DNA of 64,000 bases, from contig NZ_AP027741.1 in NCBI RefSeq assembly GCF_030296755.1, positions 248,001 to 312,000 of the forward strand, in the 5' to 3' direction. The notes under the pieces are model-generated. The model had not been told where the DNA came from. It saw only the letters and a program-made list of their open reading frames with translations, and did not search any database. Shown in pieces: positions 51,948 to 60,514 of the stretch. The stretch comes from Methylophaga marina (GTDB taxonomy: Bacteria > Pseudomonadota > Gammaproteobacteria > Nitrosococcales > Methylophagaceae). Made by a program: the position numbers and the translations under genes. Numbering within the stretch: position 1 is the stretch's first letter; each line of letters opens with the position of its first letter.

Positions 51948-52274
51948 TCTGTCTTTGTCGTTAAACCTCTACCCCTTCTCCCTGCCTCTCCTAATATAAG
52001 CTAGTTAAAAATAGACTCACTAAGCTGATTAACGCGACTTTTATTTTCCAGTTAAGCAATCAACGTCTGCCATATTTCTCAATTGATACTTTCTTACAGC
52101 ATCCGTTTTGTCATCCAATTAAGAAGATACGGAAAAATTGTTGGCTGCTCTCATTCTTATATAAATAAGAGCCTATTTATACTGATATGACGCGTTCAGT
52201 AAATCGTTGCAGATATTAGGGGCCGAAAGGATGCTTCCTAATATGTACTCATCTTAAAAGCTACTGTCAGCTGT
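51948..52274. other. Intergenic region after the tRNA genes
   Basis: About 327 bases between tRNA-Arg and the end of the tauE-like gene. It is AT-rich with no convincing gene, repeat or att-like copy of the tRNA end. I see nothing definite in it. Confidence 0.5.
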
Positions 52275-53099
52275 TTACATAAATACTTGAACTAACATAC
52301 GTAGCCCGGTTATCAACAATATAACTGCAAACACTTTCTTGAGATTTCGAGCATTTAATTTGACTGCCAGGGTAGCGCCAACCGGAGCAAATAATACCGT
52401 CAGCGGCACAATACATACAAAGCCGATGATATTCACCAGACCAAATGTACCTGCAGGGGCATCTAATGGTGTGCTCCCGATAAACAACATGGTAAGAGCG
52501 CCAGGTAAGGAGATAATTAAACCTATGGCTGCCGCAGTACCAACGGCCTTGTGTGCGGGATAGTTATATAAAGTCAGTAATGGCACGGAGAGTGTGCCTC
52601 CGCCGATACCCACCATAGAGCTAAAAAAGCCAATAGCCGAGCCCATCACTGATTGCCCCAGCTTGGCGGGTAATTGCTGAAATAAGGCAGATTTATTTGT
52701 CCTTATCAACATATTCAATGCTGATAAGGTCGCAATAATGCCGAATAATGCTGTCAGCCACACTCCATCAACACGTGTCACCAACCAACTTCCTATTAAA
52801 ACACCAACAAGAATAAACACGGCCCAGCGCTTTAAAAGAGCGAAATCGACATTACCTTTCTTACTGTGTGAATAAATCGAGCTGAGTGATGTTGGCACAA
52901 TTGTGGCCAAGGATGTGGCTGTTGCAATGACCATGGCAGAATCTGGCGAGACGCCAAAGCCTTGAAACAGAAAAAACAGCACGGGCACAATGACAATGCC
53001 GCCCCCTACTCCCAGTAATCCTGCCAGCACGCCAGCAAATATGCCAGTCGCCATCAGGGCCAAAAATGTGGTGATATTTGTTGTTATGAATTCAAGCAC
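52275..53099 (-). CDS. TauE/SafE-family membrane permease
   Basis: A 274-residue protein with about eight membrane helices and the glycine-rich family pattern GVLAGLLGVGGGIVIVPVLFF near the N-terminus, repeated as SSMVGIGGGTLSVPLL in the second half. Family members export sulfite or organic sulfur compounds. The start is a GTG at 53099. It lies 81 bases downstream of mesD on the same strand, so it could be part of the mesX-mesD transcript. The substrate is not known. Confidence 0.85.
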   Translation of the reverse strand: MLEFITTNITTFLALMATGIFAGVLAGLLGVGGGIVIVPVLFFLFQGFGVSPDSAMVIATATSLATIVPTSLSSIYSHSKKGNVDFALLKRWAVFILVGVLIGSWLVTRVDGVWLTALFGIIATLSALNMLIRTNKSALFQQLPAKLGQSVMGSAIGFFSSMVGIGGGTLSVPLLTLYNYPAHKAVGTAAAIGLIISLPGALTMLFIGSTPLDAPAGTFGLVNIIGFVCIVPLTVLFAPVGATLAVKLNARNLKKVFAVILLITGLRMLVQVFM

Positions 53100-53180
53100 A
53101 CTCGTTTACTTCTCTATGCGATAAAACACTCGTAATCACACCACGAGACTGGTATGGCCTCATGGGTTTTACATTTACGT

Positions 53181-54215
53181 TTAAGGCGACAGTTCATTTC
53201 TGATGATGTCTGCTCCAGCACTCAATGCCTTCAGCTTGCCAAGCGCCAAGTCACGTGGCAAAGGAGCCATACCACAGTTCGTACAAGGGTAAAGGTTTTC
53301 GGCATCCACAAATTGAAGTGCTTGTCGCAGGGTATTCGCCACCTCATCTGCCGTCTCTATGCTGCTGCTCGCCACATCGATGGCACCCACCATAATCTTC
53401 TTACCTCGAATCAGTTCGATGAGCTCCATCGGCACATGTGAGTTGTGACATTCCAGAGAAATCATATCAAGACTGGACTGTTGTAGCTTGGGAAAGATGG
53501 ATTCATATTGTCGCCATTCTGAACCTAATGTTTTTTTCCAATCAGTGTTGGCTTTGATGCCGTAGCCATAACAAATATGAACAGCTGTTTCACAAGTGAG
53601 TCCTTCTACAGCTCTTTCCAGGGTTGCCATTCCCCAATCATTCACCTCATCAAAAAACACGTTAAAAGCCGGCTCATCAAACTGAATAATATCGACTCCG
53701 GCCGCTTCGAGTTCTTTTGCTTCTTGATTCAAAATTTTGGCAAATTCCCAGGCCAGCTTTTCACGACTTTTGTAATGACCATCGTATAAAGTATCAATCA
53801 TGGTCATAGGACCAGGCAGCGCCCATTTAATTGGCTGATCTGTTTGTTCACGCAGAAATCTGGCATCTTCGACAAAAACAGGTTTTTGTCGGCTTACCGC
53901 TCCCACAACCGTTGGAACACTGGCATCATAACGATCACGGATCTTGACTGTTTCACGCTTATCGAAGTCGACCCCATCAAGATGTTCAATAAATGTGGTC
54001 ACAAAGTGTTGGCGTGATTGTTCACCATCACTGACGATATCAATACCAGCACGTTGTTGTTCGTGTAGTGACAGTTTTAAAGCATCGTGTTTACCATGGG
54101 CTAATGCATCACCTTCTAATTTCCAAGGAGACCAGAGCTTTTCAGGTTCTGCCAGCCAAGATGGTTTCGGCAAACTACCAGCTGTTGATGTGGGTAATAG
54201 TTTTTTCATAATCAT
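53181..54215 (-). CDS. mesD: Core-MetE-type methionine synthase (MesD-like)
   Basis: A 344-residue protein matching only the C-terminal catalytic barrel of MetE (full MetE is about 750 residues). The zinc ligands are visible as His213, Cys215, Glu255 and Cys314 (AVHIC, SLECHN, CTNCGMAP). The N-terminal folate-binding half of MetE is missing. From what I recall of published work, short core-MetE proteins paired with DUF1852 form the MesD group, which makes methionine from homocysteine without methyl-folate and needs MesX. The mesX gene is 21 bases upstream, which fits. A start at 54209 is also possible. The methyl donor is not known from the sequence. Confidence 0.85.
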   Translation of the reverse strand: MIMKKLLPTSTAGSLPKPSWLAEPEKLWSPWKLEGDALAHGKHDALKLSLHEQQRAGIDIVSDGEQSRQHFVTTFIEHLDGVDFDKRETVKIRDRYDASVPTVVGAVSRQKPVFVEDARFLREQTDQPIKWALPGPMTMIDTLYDGHYKSREKLAWEFAKILNQEAKELEAAGVDIIQFDEPAFNVFFDEVNDWGMATLERAVEGLTCETAVHICYGYGIKANTDWKKTLGSEWRQYESIFPKLQQSSLDMISLECHNSHVPMELIELIRGKKIMVGAIDVASSSIETADEVANTLRQALQFVDAENLYPCTNCGMAPLPRDLALGKLKALSAGADIIRNELSP

Positions 54216-54236
54216 AATTTCTATATTGTAAGTAGA

Positions 54237-55214
54237 CTAGGAAGCGTAATTCTCAAACCATTTCTGCAGCACGGCCTGATATGGTTTGATGAAATGCTCT
54301 TCTGCAAATTTGCCTTGTTTAACAGCTAACTGACTGCGTTCTTCTCGGTCATACACAATTTGTGTAATTGAGTGATCAGCATGTCTCAGATTAGGCTTGT
54401 AGAGATTACCCGCCACGGCATTGGCGTTATAAATCTCTGGTCGGTAGATTTTCTGAAATGTTTCCATGGTGCTGATCGTGCCGATAAGCTCAAGGTTGGT
54501 GTAATCCGTGAGTAAGTCGCCAAAAAAGTAGAATGCCAATGGCGCCACACTATTTGGAGGCATAAAGTAGCGAACTTTAAAGCCCATTTTTTCGAAATAT
54601 TGTTCTGTGAGAGACGGTTCATTAGCGTTGTACTCGACTCCTAGGATGGGGTGCTGATTTTCAGTGCGCTCGTAGGTTTTATTATCAGACACGCTCAGGC
54701 AAATCACTGGCGGTTTATTAAAATTCGCTTTGTAAGTATCTGAGCACACAAAATCTTTAAACAACTTGCCATGAAGCTCACCAAATCTATCCGGAATGGT
54801 GAATTGAGACCGTCCTTTATTATGTTCCAGCAGTAACACACTAAAATCATAATCTCGTACATAGGATGAAAAATTATTACCGATGATGCCATCGATAAGC
54901 TTGTTTGTTTTTTTATCAACGATATAGGTCTTCAACATTTCAATAGATGGAAAGTGTTGACCATTGCCTTCAATATCAATGTCGACCGAAATGATTTCAA
55001 GCTCGACAGCATAACGTTCCCCTTTAGGGTTATCCCAATTCGCTAAGGCATTGAAACGACTGTCTACCATTCTTAAAGCATTACGCAAATTCTCCCGGCG
55101 TCTCTCTCCTCTCGCTAAATTAGCGAAGTTGGTCGTGATCCGTGTGTTATCAGAAGGCTGATAATTCTCGTCGAAACGAATGCGCTTAATCGTATACTCA
55201 AAGTCTGTATTCAT
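54237..55214 (-). CDS. mesX: DUF1852 protein, MesD partner (MesX-like)
   Basis: A 325-residue protein of the DUF1852 family. Conserved blocks include RITTNFANLARGERRRENLRN, NALANWDNPKGERYAVELEIISVD and a C-terminal IVYDREERSQLAVKQGKFAEE. I place the start at 55214, which gives the family N-terminus (MNTDFEYTIKRIRFDENYQPSDN) with AGGA upstream; an in-frame ATG at 55256 adds 14 residues. DUF1852 members are genetically required for MesD-type methionine synthases. No signal peptide or known cofactor motif is seen. It is first in the mesX-mesD operon and has a long upstream region with possible MetR sites. Confidence 0.85.
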   Translation of the reverse strand: MNTDFEYTIKRIRFDENYQPSDNTRITTNFANLARGERRRENLRNALRMVDSRFNALANWDNPKGERYAVELEIISVDIDIEGNGQHFPSIEMLKTYIVDKKTNKLIDGIIGNNFSSYVRDYDFSVLLLEHNKGRSQFTIPDRFGELHGKLFKDFVCSDTYKANFNKPPVICLSVSDNKTYERTENQHPILGVEYNANEPSLTEQYFEKMGFKVRYFMPPNSVAPLAFYFFGDLLTDYTNLELIGTISTMETFQKIYRPEIYNANAVAGNLYKPNLRHADHSITQIVYDREERSQLAVKQGKFAEEHFIKPYQAVLQKWFENYAS

Positions 55215-55256
55215 CGTGATTCGTGTCCTGTTAAATGCAATATCATCTTGATTCAT

Positions 55257-55835
55257 TTCACTCGCTGCTCACTGTTTATGCCTAATAGTTGCTTCCAGCT
55301 TCAATTAGGTCTTACAAAATCACTTGTGCTTTCAGCGGTGAGAGAAGTTATACAGGGACTTACACATGAATAAAATTGATATTATTTCATATATCGATTA
55401 ATTAAATTCATGACTTAGATAAACAGAACTGATTATCGAGGGTTTATGGATAAAACACAGACCGCAAATGTTGCCGACCAGACATGACATTTATTCTCTC
55501 AATTCCATCCATCTGAGTGGAAAACGAATCTAAAGCGCACGTATGAAAGGACAATGTTGTGGACAGTCAGATGGTGGAGACACTAAATAGCGTGCTGAGA
55601 TAATAAGCCTGCGGCTGTCACGAGGAAGAAAAATCACTATTACAGCCAATAGAGAAGCCAGACTTTTCGATGAGGCTATGACGTTTATTTACCCGTGCTG
55701 TTGAGCGTGACAATTTGTGTCTCAATGACAGTCAACCCTGATAGTCTCTCTGTCACCATCAACTTCATAGCATCTATATCAGCAATACAATAAAAGCTGA
55801 TTATCAACCGGTTTTGACTGGACGCTGTGTCAACC
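55257..55835. other. Long intergenic region between mesX and metR
   Basis: About 580 bases with no convincing gene on either strand. The part near mesX has an inverted repeat (CCTAAT at 55281 with ATTAGG at 55304) and two near-consensus MetR sites. Near the metR end, ATCAGC/GCTGAT (55778-55801) could form a weak hairpin but has no T run. Confidence 0.5.
55367..55410 (-). promoter_or_regulatory. Two candidate MetR boxes upstream of mesX
   Basis: TGAATAAAATTGA (55367-55379) and, on the minus strand, TGAATTTAATTAA (55398-55410) each match seven of eight fixed positions of the E. coli MetR box TGAA-N5-TTCA. Their centres are 31 bases apart, close to three helical turns. The surroundings are AT-rich, so chance matches are possible. 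Confidence 0.4.
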
Positions 55836-56753
55836 TCAGTGGTTTATCGAGCCCATAGGATGATTATAACTACGCGCTAGCTCTATAAACGCTTTGAGGT
55901 AGGCAATATCCTCATCACTATCACGCGTGCCCAAATAGATTTGCTTAGCTATACCAACTTTACTCAAACGCACCACAGCAAGCGGCAGTTTAAGACAGTA
56001 TTCTTCTGCTAACCAGCGAGGCAAGGCAGCCACACCGCGTCCAGATGCCACCATTTGCAGCATAATTTCAGTTGTCTCACTGGTTTTATGCTGTTTAGGA
56101 ACGACCTCTGCCGGGTTAAGAAAATGTGTATAAATATCGAGTCTATTCGTGGCTACCGGATAGGTCAGTAATACCTCATCAGATAAATCTTCTGCCCGAG
56201 CATAATCGCGCTCTGCTAATGCATGCTGCCGAGGTACAACAAGCACTTGCTCATAATCAAAAACAGGAGTGAAACTCAGCCCTTTTTTATATAAGGGATC
56301 GGGCGTGACTAATAGATCGATTTCATAATCAAGCAGCGCCCCCACTCCACCAAATTGAAATTTCTGTTTCACATCCACATCAACATCTGGCCAGGAATCT
56401 AAAAATGGAGAAACCACTTTTAACAACCATTGATAACATGGATGGCACTCCATCCCAATTCTTAAGGTTCCACGCTCGCCATGAGCAATCTGCTTAAGCT
56501 TATCTTCTGCGTAATTAAGTAAAGGCAGCACTCTGTTAGCAATATGGAGTAAATAACGACCTGCTTGTGTTAAACGCAGGCTTCGTCCTTCTCGTAACCA
56601 GATTTCAGTACCCAGGTTATCTTCCAGTTTTCGCATGGTATGACTGAGCGCTGATTGTGTGACACATAAAGCTTTAGCGGCTGATGTAAGCGAGCCATGT
56701 TCTTCAACAGCATGCACAATTTTTAGATGGGTACGTTCGATCATAAGCTTCAT
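55836..56753 (-). CDS. metR: LysR-family regulator, MetR type
   Basis: A 305-residue LysR protein. The N-terminal winged helix (HLKIVHAVEEHGSLTSAAKALCVTQSALSH) is followed by an effector domain with GTLRIGMECHPCYQWL, the part that binds homocysteine in MetR. The ECHPCY motif and LLVTPDP are MetR-like. It is divergent from the reductase gene and upstream of mesX-mesD on the same strand. It probably senses homocysteine and controls the methionine locus. Confidence 0.88.
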   Translation of the reverse strand: MKLMIERTHLKIVHAVEEHGSLTSAAKALCVTQSALSHTMRKLEDNLGTEIWLREGRSLRLTQAGRYLLHIANRVLPLLNYAEDKLKQIAHGERGTLRIGMECHPCYQWLLKVVSPFLDSWPDVDVDVKQKFQFGGVGALLDYEIDLLVTPDPLYKKGLSFTPVFDYEQVLVVPRQHALAERDYARAEDLSDEVLLTYPVATNRLDIYTHFLNPAEVVPKQHKTSETTEIMLQMVASGRGVAALPRWLAEEYCLKLPLAVVRLSKVGIAKQIYLGTRDSDEDIAYLKAFIELARSYNHPMGSINH

Positions 56754-56766
56754 GAGTAAAATTAAT

Positions 56767-56786
56767 TGGTATGTGAAAATATACCA
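56767..56786. promoter_or_regulatory. Palindrome in the metR-reductase intergenic region, candidate LysR operator
   Basis: TGGTAT-N8-ATACCA is a perfect six-base inverted repeat of LysR-box size, 14 bases before metR and about 68 bases before the reductase gene. It could be the site where MetR controls both genes. It is not the MetR consensus of E. coli. Confidence 0.5.
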
Positions 56787-56853
56787 TTTTTATTCATTGT
56801 TTAAGTCATTTAGACTATGGATATGATTAAACATGTACTGATGGATTTATTGA

Positions 56854-57648
56854 ATGAATGATGCTGCCAATACTCGGACCTATCCGGTCGTTGAGTACTT
56901 TTGCCAAGTTAAAAAGCTAAATGCATTAACGGCAACAACCTTTGAGATAGAATTAGAAGCGCCTGAAGGGGCTGAGTTAGAGTACGCAGCAGGTCAGCAC
57001 TTAGCATTGGAATTAGACGTGAATGATGACGGTACACCACAATCACTGTCTTACACGATTGCAAACAATATTGATTCCTCTCGTCCACGCCGCTTACAAC
57101 TTTTTATTCAGAATGGCAGTGAGTTCGCCAATAAGATCTTAAAAACACTGTCATCCTTGTATGAGAATAATGAGAGATTGAAGGTCACTTTAGCAATGGG
57201 AAACGCATACCTGCAAACAGATCTAGCATTACCTCATCTATTAATTGCAGCAGGCTCAGGCATTGCTAAAGTTAAATCAATTACCGAAGAAATCATTAAA
57301 CAACAGCCTGATGCAAACGTGCATATCTATTGGTCCAATAGACAAGCGAATGAATTTTACCTGCTGGATACGTTTGAGCATTGGTCCAATCAGTATAGAA
57401 ACCTAAGCTTCACACCAGTATTAGAGGTGACTGATCCAGACTGGCCGGTTCGCTTTGGTTATCTTTATCAAGTGATTCAGGAAGACTTTGACAAGCTGAA
57501 TGATGTTCAAGCTTATCTCTGTGGTTCGCCGCAAATGGTCTATGGCACAATCGATAGACTTGAACCGAAAGGATTGAAAGAAACAAATTGTTATTCCGAC
57601 GTTTTTGAATATATGCCAAGAGATAAGTTTACGTCGGCTAAAGGTTAA
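56854..57648 (+). CDS. FAD/NAD(P)H oxidoreductase, Fre/LuxG-like
   Basis: A 264-residue ferredoxin-NADP reductase-fold protein without an iron-sulfur domain. The flavin-binding barrel spans about residues 12-110 and includes YAAGQHLALEL and PQSLSYTIANN; the usual RxYS flavin motif reads QSLS here. The NAD(P)-binding half has HLLIAAGSGIAKVKSITEE and ends with AYLCGSPQMVYGTIDRL. It resembles Fre and CDP-6-deoxy-glucoseen reductases. It is divergent from metR. A role as electron donor to the neighbouring methionine system is an inference from context. Confidence 0.85.
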   Translation: MNDAANTRTYPVVEYFCQVKKLNALTATTFEIELEAPEGAELEYAAGQHLALELDVNDDGTPQSLSYTIANNIDSSRPRRLQLFIQNGSEFANKILKTLSSLYENNERLKVTLAMGNAYLQTDLALPHLLIAAGSGIAKVKSITEEIIKQQPDANVHIYWSNRQANEFYLLDTFEHWSNQYRNLSFTPVLEVTDPDWPVRFGYLYQVIQEDFDKLNDVQAYLCGSPQMVYGTIDRLEPKGLKETNCYSDVFEYMPRDKFTSAKG

Positions 57649-57652
57649 GATT

Positions 57653-57676
57653 AACAAGCCATGAGGGCTTGTTTTG
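57653..57676 (+). terminator. Possible terminator after the reductase gene
   Basis: AACAAGCC and GGCTTGTT form a hairpin with an ATGAG loop, followed by a short T run. Confidence 0.5.
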
Positions 57677-57756
57677 CGTGAATTATTGACGATTAGCCGT
57701 TTGCCCTTTGGCTAAAGAAAATCCTGTTTAGCCACTTAACGAACATCGGGATGAAA

Positions 57757-58329
57757 TTAGTTATCAGGGTTGATAAGAATTTTTATATCATCAGCTTTGA
57801 TGGCAGATGACTCATGGATAGCAAACTCGGGATGAATGGCTTTTTTGACTTTGTCTGCAATCAGTTGTGGCTCAGCATTTTCTTCAGGAGAAAAGTGTAA
57901 TAAAGGTATTTTGGCTGCCCTCAAGGCATTATCGATAAAGGCATTGTACTGCTTATCAGGCTGAGCATCAGAGCTATTATTCAGTTTAATTGCACATAAA
58001 ATCTCTGACGTCTCTGCATCACTGAGAACAAAATCCACATACATCAACTGAATATATTGGCTTGCTTTTTGGCTGGCTGACTTAGATTTGGTGTGTTTCA
58101 ACGTCAATAAATCAGAGAGACGGACTTTAGAAGCAATGTCATATTGCTCATTTACAGCAAGCTGAAGTTTGTGTTTAAACGCTCTCTCTGTGGGCGTATA
58201 CAAAGATGGGCGCTTCAGATAGGGATAAACCTTCATTTTTTCTATCTGTTTATTATCCTTCTTCATCAGCGAAAGAAGCAAAACGGCAACTAATATAACA
58301 ACAAACAGTGAAATGAAAACAAATGACAT
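57757..58329 (-). CDS. DUF2726 membrane-anchored protein
   Basis: A 190-residue protein with one N-terminal membrane helix (VFISLFVVILVAVLLLSLM) and a cytoplasmic DUF2726 domain (about 42-160). The domain has YPYLKRPSLYTPTERAF and VDFVLSDAETSEILCAIKLNNSSD, the core of a restriction-nuclease-like fold. Where the family usually has an acidic residue followed by L-D-D (IELDDSSH), this one reads IKLNNSSD, so nuclease activity looks lost. The function is unknown. Confidence 0.78.
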   Translation of the reverse strand: MSFVFISLFVVILVAVLLLSLMKKDNKQIEKMKVYPYLKRPSLYTPTERAFKHKLQLAVNEQYDIASKVRLSDLLTLKHTKSKSASQKASQYIQLMYVDFVLSDAETSEILCAIKLNNSSDAQPDKQYNAFIDNALRAAKIPLLHFSPEENAEPQLIADKVKKAIHPEFAIHESSAIKADDIKILINPDN

Positions 58330-58548
58330 TGAGATATCCCAGTTGAAAATCAGATCTTAGAATATGTTGTCATCGCTCAGCAATAGATAAAAGCCTCAAC
58401 ACAGAATGAGCCAGTAAGAATTCGTTTTATAACAAGATAAAACATCGCTACCGACTATGAGTACTTAAACGAATAGAAGATAGAAACACGTTAGCGAAAC
58501 AGTCACTCCAATCAGAGATAAGCCAGACTCATCTATCTGATCATCAGC

Positions 58549-60249
58549 TTAAGACACTTTAAATTGTCTCACCATATTAGTGAGTCTTTCACTTAGCTGA
58601 GCAATTTCCTGACTAGCTTGTGATACCTGCTCTGAACCTTCGGCCGTATTTTCTGATACCTGTTGAATGTTGAGAACATTGTTATTAATTTCATTCACAA
58701 CATGACTTTGTTGCTCGGCGGCCGTGGCGATCAGTGTATTCATCTCAGTTATCGAACTGACAGAATTTGTTATTTCCTTCAGTGAGTTAGTTGCATTCAC
58801 AGCCTTAGCGACTAAGCCCTCAATACTGGTCTTATTCAACTCCATTGAGCTCACAGCATTATCCGAACCTTGTTGGAGAGTGAGAATCAGATCTTCAATT
58901 TCTTTTGTTGAGTCCTGGGTTTTTTGGGCTAATGAGCGCACTTCATCAGCCACAACAGCAAACCCCCGTCCCTGATCACCGGCCCGGGCTGCTTCGATGG
59001 CCGCATTTAACGCCAGTAAATTGGTTTGTTCAGCAATATTTTTGATTACATCCAGTACAGTCCCAATGTTTTCACTATCAGACTTTAATGTTCTGATGAC
59101 CGATGTAGATGAGTTAATTTCGTCCGCAAGATTGTTAATCGAAGCGACGATTTCTTCGACAACTTGTCTTCCAGACTCTGAGTCTTTATCGCCTTTGATT
59201 GCGGCCGCTGAGGCTTTTTCAGCACTATTCGCCACTTCCTGAACGGTCGCTGTCATTTGTGTAATCGCTGATGCGACATGCGTTGTTTCATTTTTCTGTT
59301 GTGCAATATTCTGATTAGTTGAACGACTGACTACCGACGTTTCTTCGGCTGCTGTCGATAATTGTTCAGAAGCGTCAGTGATGCCCATGACCAGTTTTTG
59401 TAATTTTTCGACAAAGCTATTGAAGGCATTGCCCATCGCACCGACTTCATCTTTACTGGCAAAATTCATGCGTTTTGTTAAATCATTATCCTGAGCCATC
59501 GTCGTCAGCACGCTCATGACACCTTTAATGGGGGTAACGATATTGCTGATAATAATTTTGGAAATGAAGATACCAACAACCAAAGATACCACCGCCATCG
59601 CAATCAGGCTGAGTAAACTCGAACTTTGCAGATCCTTGACATTAGTGACCGAACGATTGGTAATGTTATCAATACTGGCTTGCATGGCTTGTAAGCTTTC
59701 AAACAGCTTCGCTTCAATAGCCACTAACTGAGCTTGTTCGTCTTTTGAGAGATAACCACCACCTGACATACTGCCACCGCGCTTGATGATTTGAATCGCA
59801 CTATCGACATACTTCTGGTAATTGGCTTGCTGTTCAACAACTTTAGCCGTATTTTCTTCCAAACTCGCCACATCAGCCTGAAGATCAGCATCTAACGCTT
59901 TGTCTTTGGATGCATTAAGAATGGCCACAATATCCTGCATAGCCTGATTAGTTTGCAGCGTGATAGCTTCGATCTTGGCAAAATGCTCTTTGATAACTTT
60001 TCTTCTGGCACCAGATTTGGCATCAATCATTAGTGTTTGTAGTTCAGAGGCCTTCTTTAGCTGGAGCTGGCGGGCTTCAGCCACATTCTTCTCAAGCGGT
60101 AACGACATTTGATAGATGACAGAAAATTCGCTTGAAATGTCATTCATTTTAAAAATAGCAAAGGCTGAAATCAGCAGCTGCGTTAGCCCAAGAATAACCA
60201 CCACACTGAAAATCTTTTTCCCAATAGGAAGATTCTTAATAAACTGCAT
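58549..60249 (-). CDS. Methyl-accepting chemotaxis protein
   Basis: A 566-residue chemoreceptor. The first membrane helix is near residues 13-30, a periplasmic four-helix sensor runs to about 208, and the second helix is near 210-232. HAMP follows ([15 protein letters not shown]). The signalling domain has the conserved hairpin tip [26 protein letters not shown]. No C-terminal CheR/CheB tether pentapeptide is visible. The ligand is unknown, and no other chemotaxis gene is adjacent. Confidence 0.93.
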   Translation of the reverse strand: MQFIKNLPIGKKIFSVVVILGLTQLLISAFAIFKMNDISSEFSVIYQMSLPLEKNVAEARQLQLKKASELQTLMIDAKSGARRKVIKEHFAKIEAITLQTNQAMQDIVAILNASKDKALDADLQADVASLEENTAKVVEQQANYQKYVDSAIQIIKRGGSMSGGGYLSKDEQAQLVAIEAKLFESLQAMQASIDNITNRSVTNVKDLQSSSLLSLIAMAVVSLVVGIFISKIIISNIVTPIKGVMSVLTTMAQDNDLTKRMNFASKDEVGAMGNAFNSFVEKLQKLVMGITDASEQLSTAAEETSVVSRSTNQNIAQQKNETTHVASAITQMTATVQEVANSAEKASAAAIKGDKDSESGRQVVEEIVASINNLADEINSSTSVIRTLKSDSENIGTVLDVIKNIAEQTNLLALNAAIEAARAGDQGRGFAVVADEVRSLAQKTQDSTKEIEDLILTLQQGSDNAVSSMELNKTSIEGLVAKAVNATNSLKEITNSVSSITEMNTLIATAAEQQSHVVNEINNNVLNIQQVSENTAEGSEQVSQASQEIAQLSERLTNMVRQFKVS

Positions 60250-60514
60250 TTCAACCTCATGTATCTACAAATCGTCTGAATTTAGCCTGATATGAAAATT
60301 TCATAGCATTACCAGGAATTATATCGGCCTGATTTCCAAATAATGAAGCACTTTTAGCTCATCGTGTCTTAGTTTCTGCCTAATGAGCAATATCACTCAT
60401 CATGTATCTGTCTTAAGCATCTGTTAATAAGAACAATTCAGACTGACGTCCTACTTTATATGACTAATCCACTCTCAAGTGAGGCTGGAGCAATCAATAA
60501 CGCTCGGATGTTCC

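Noticed and set aside
55257-55835. A riboswitch or degenerate gene upstream of mesX
   Set aside because: I find no fold that matches a known SAM or SAH riboswitch and no protein-like frame; only short inverted repeats and possible MetR sites.
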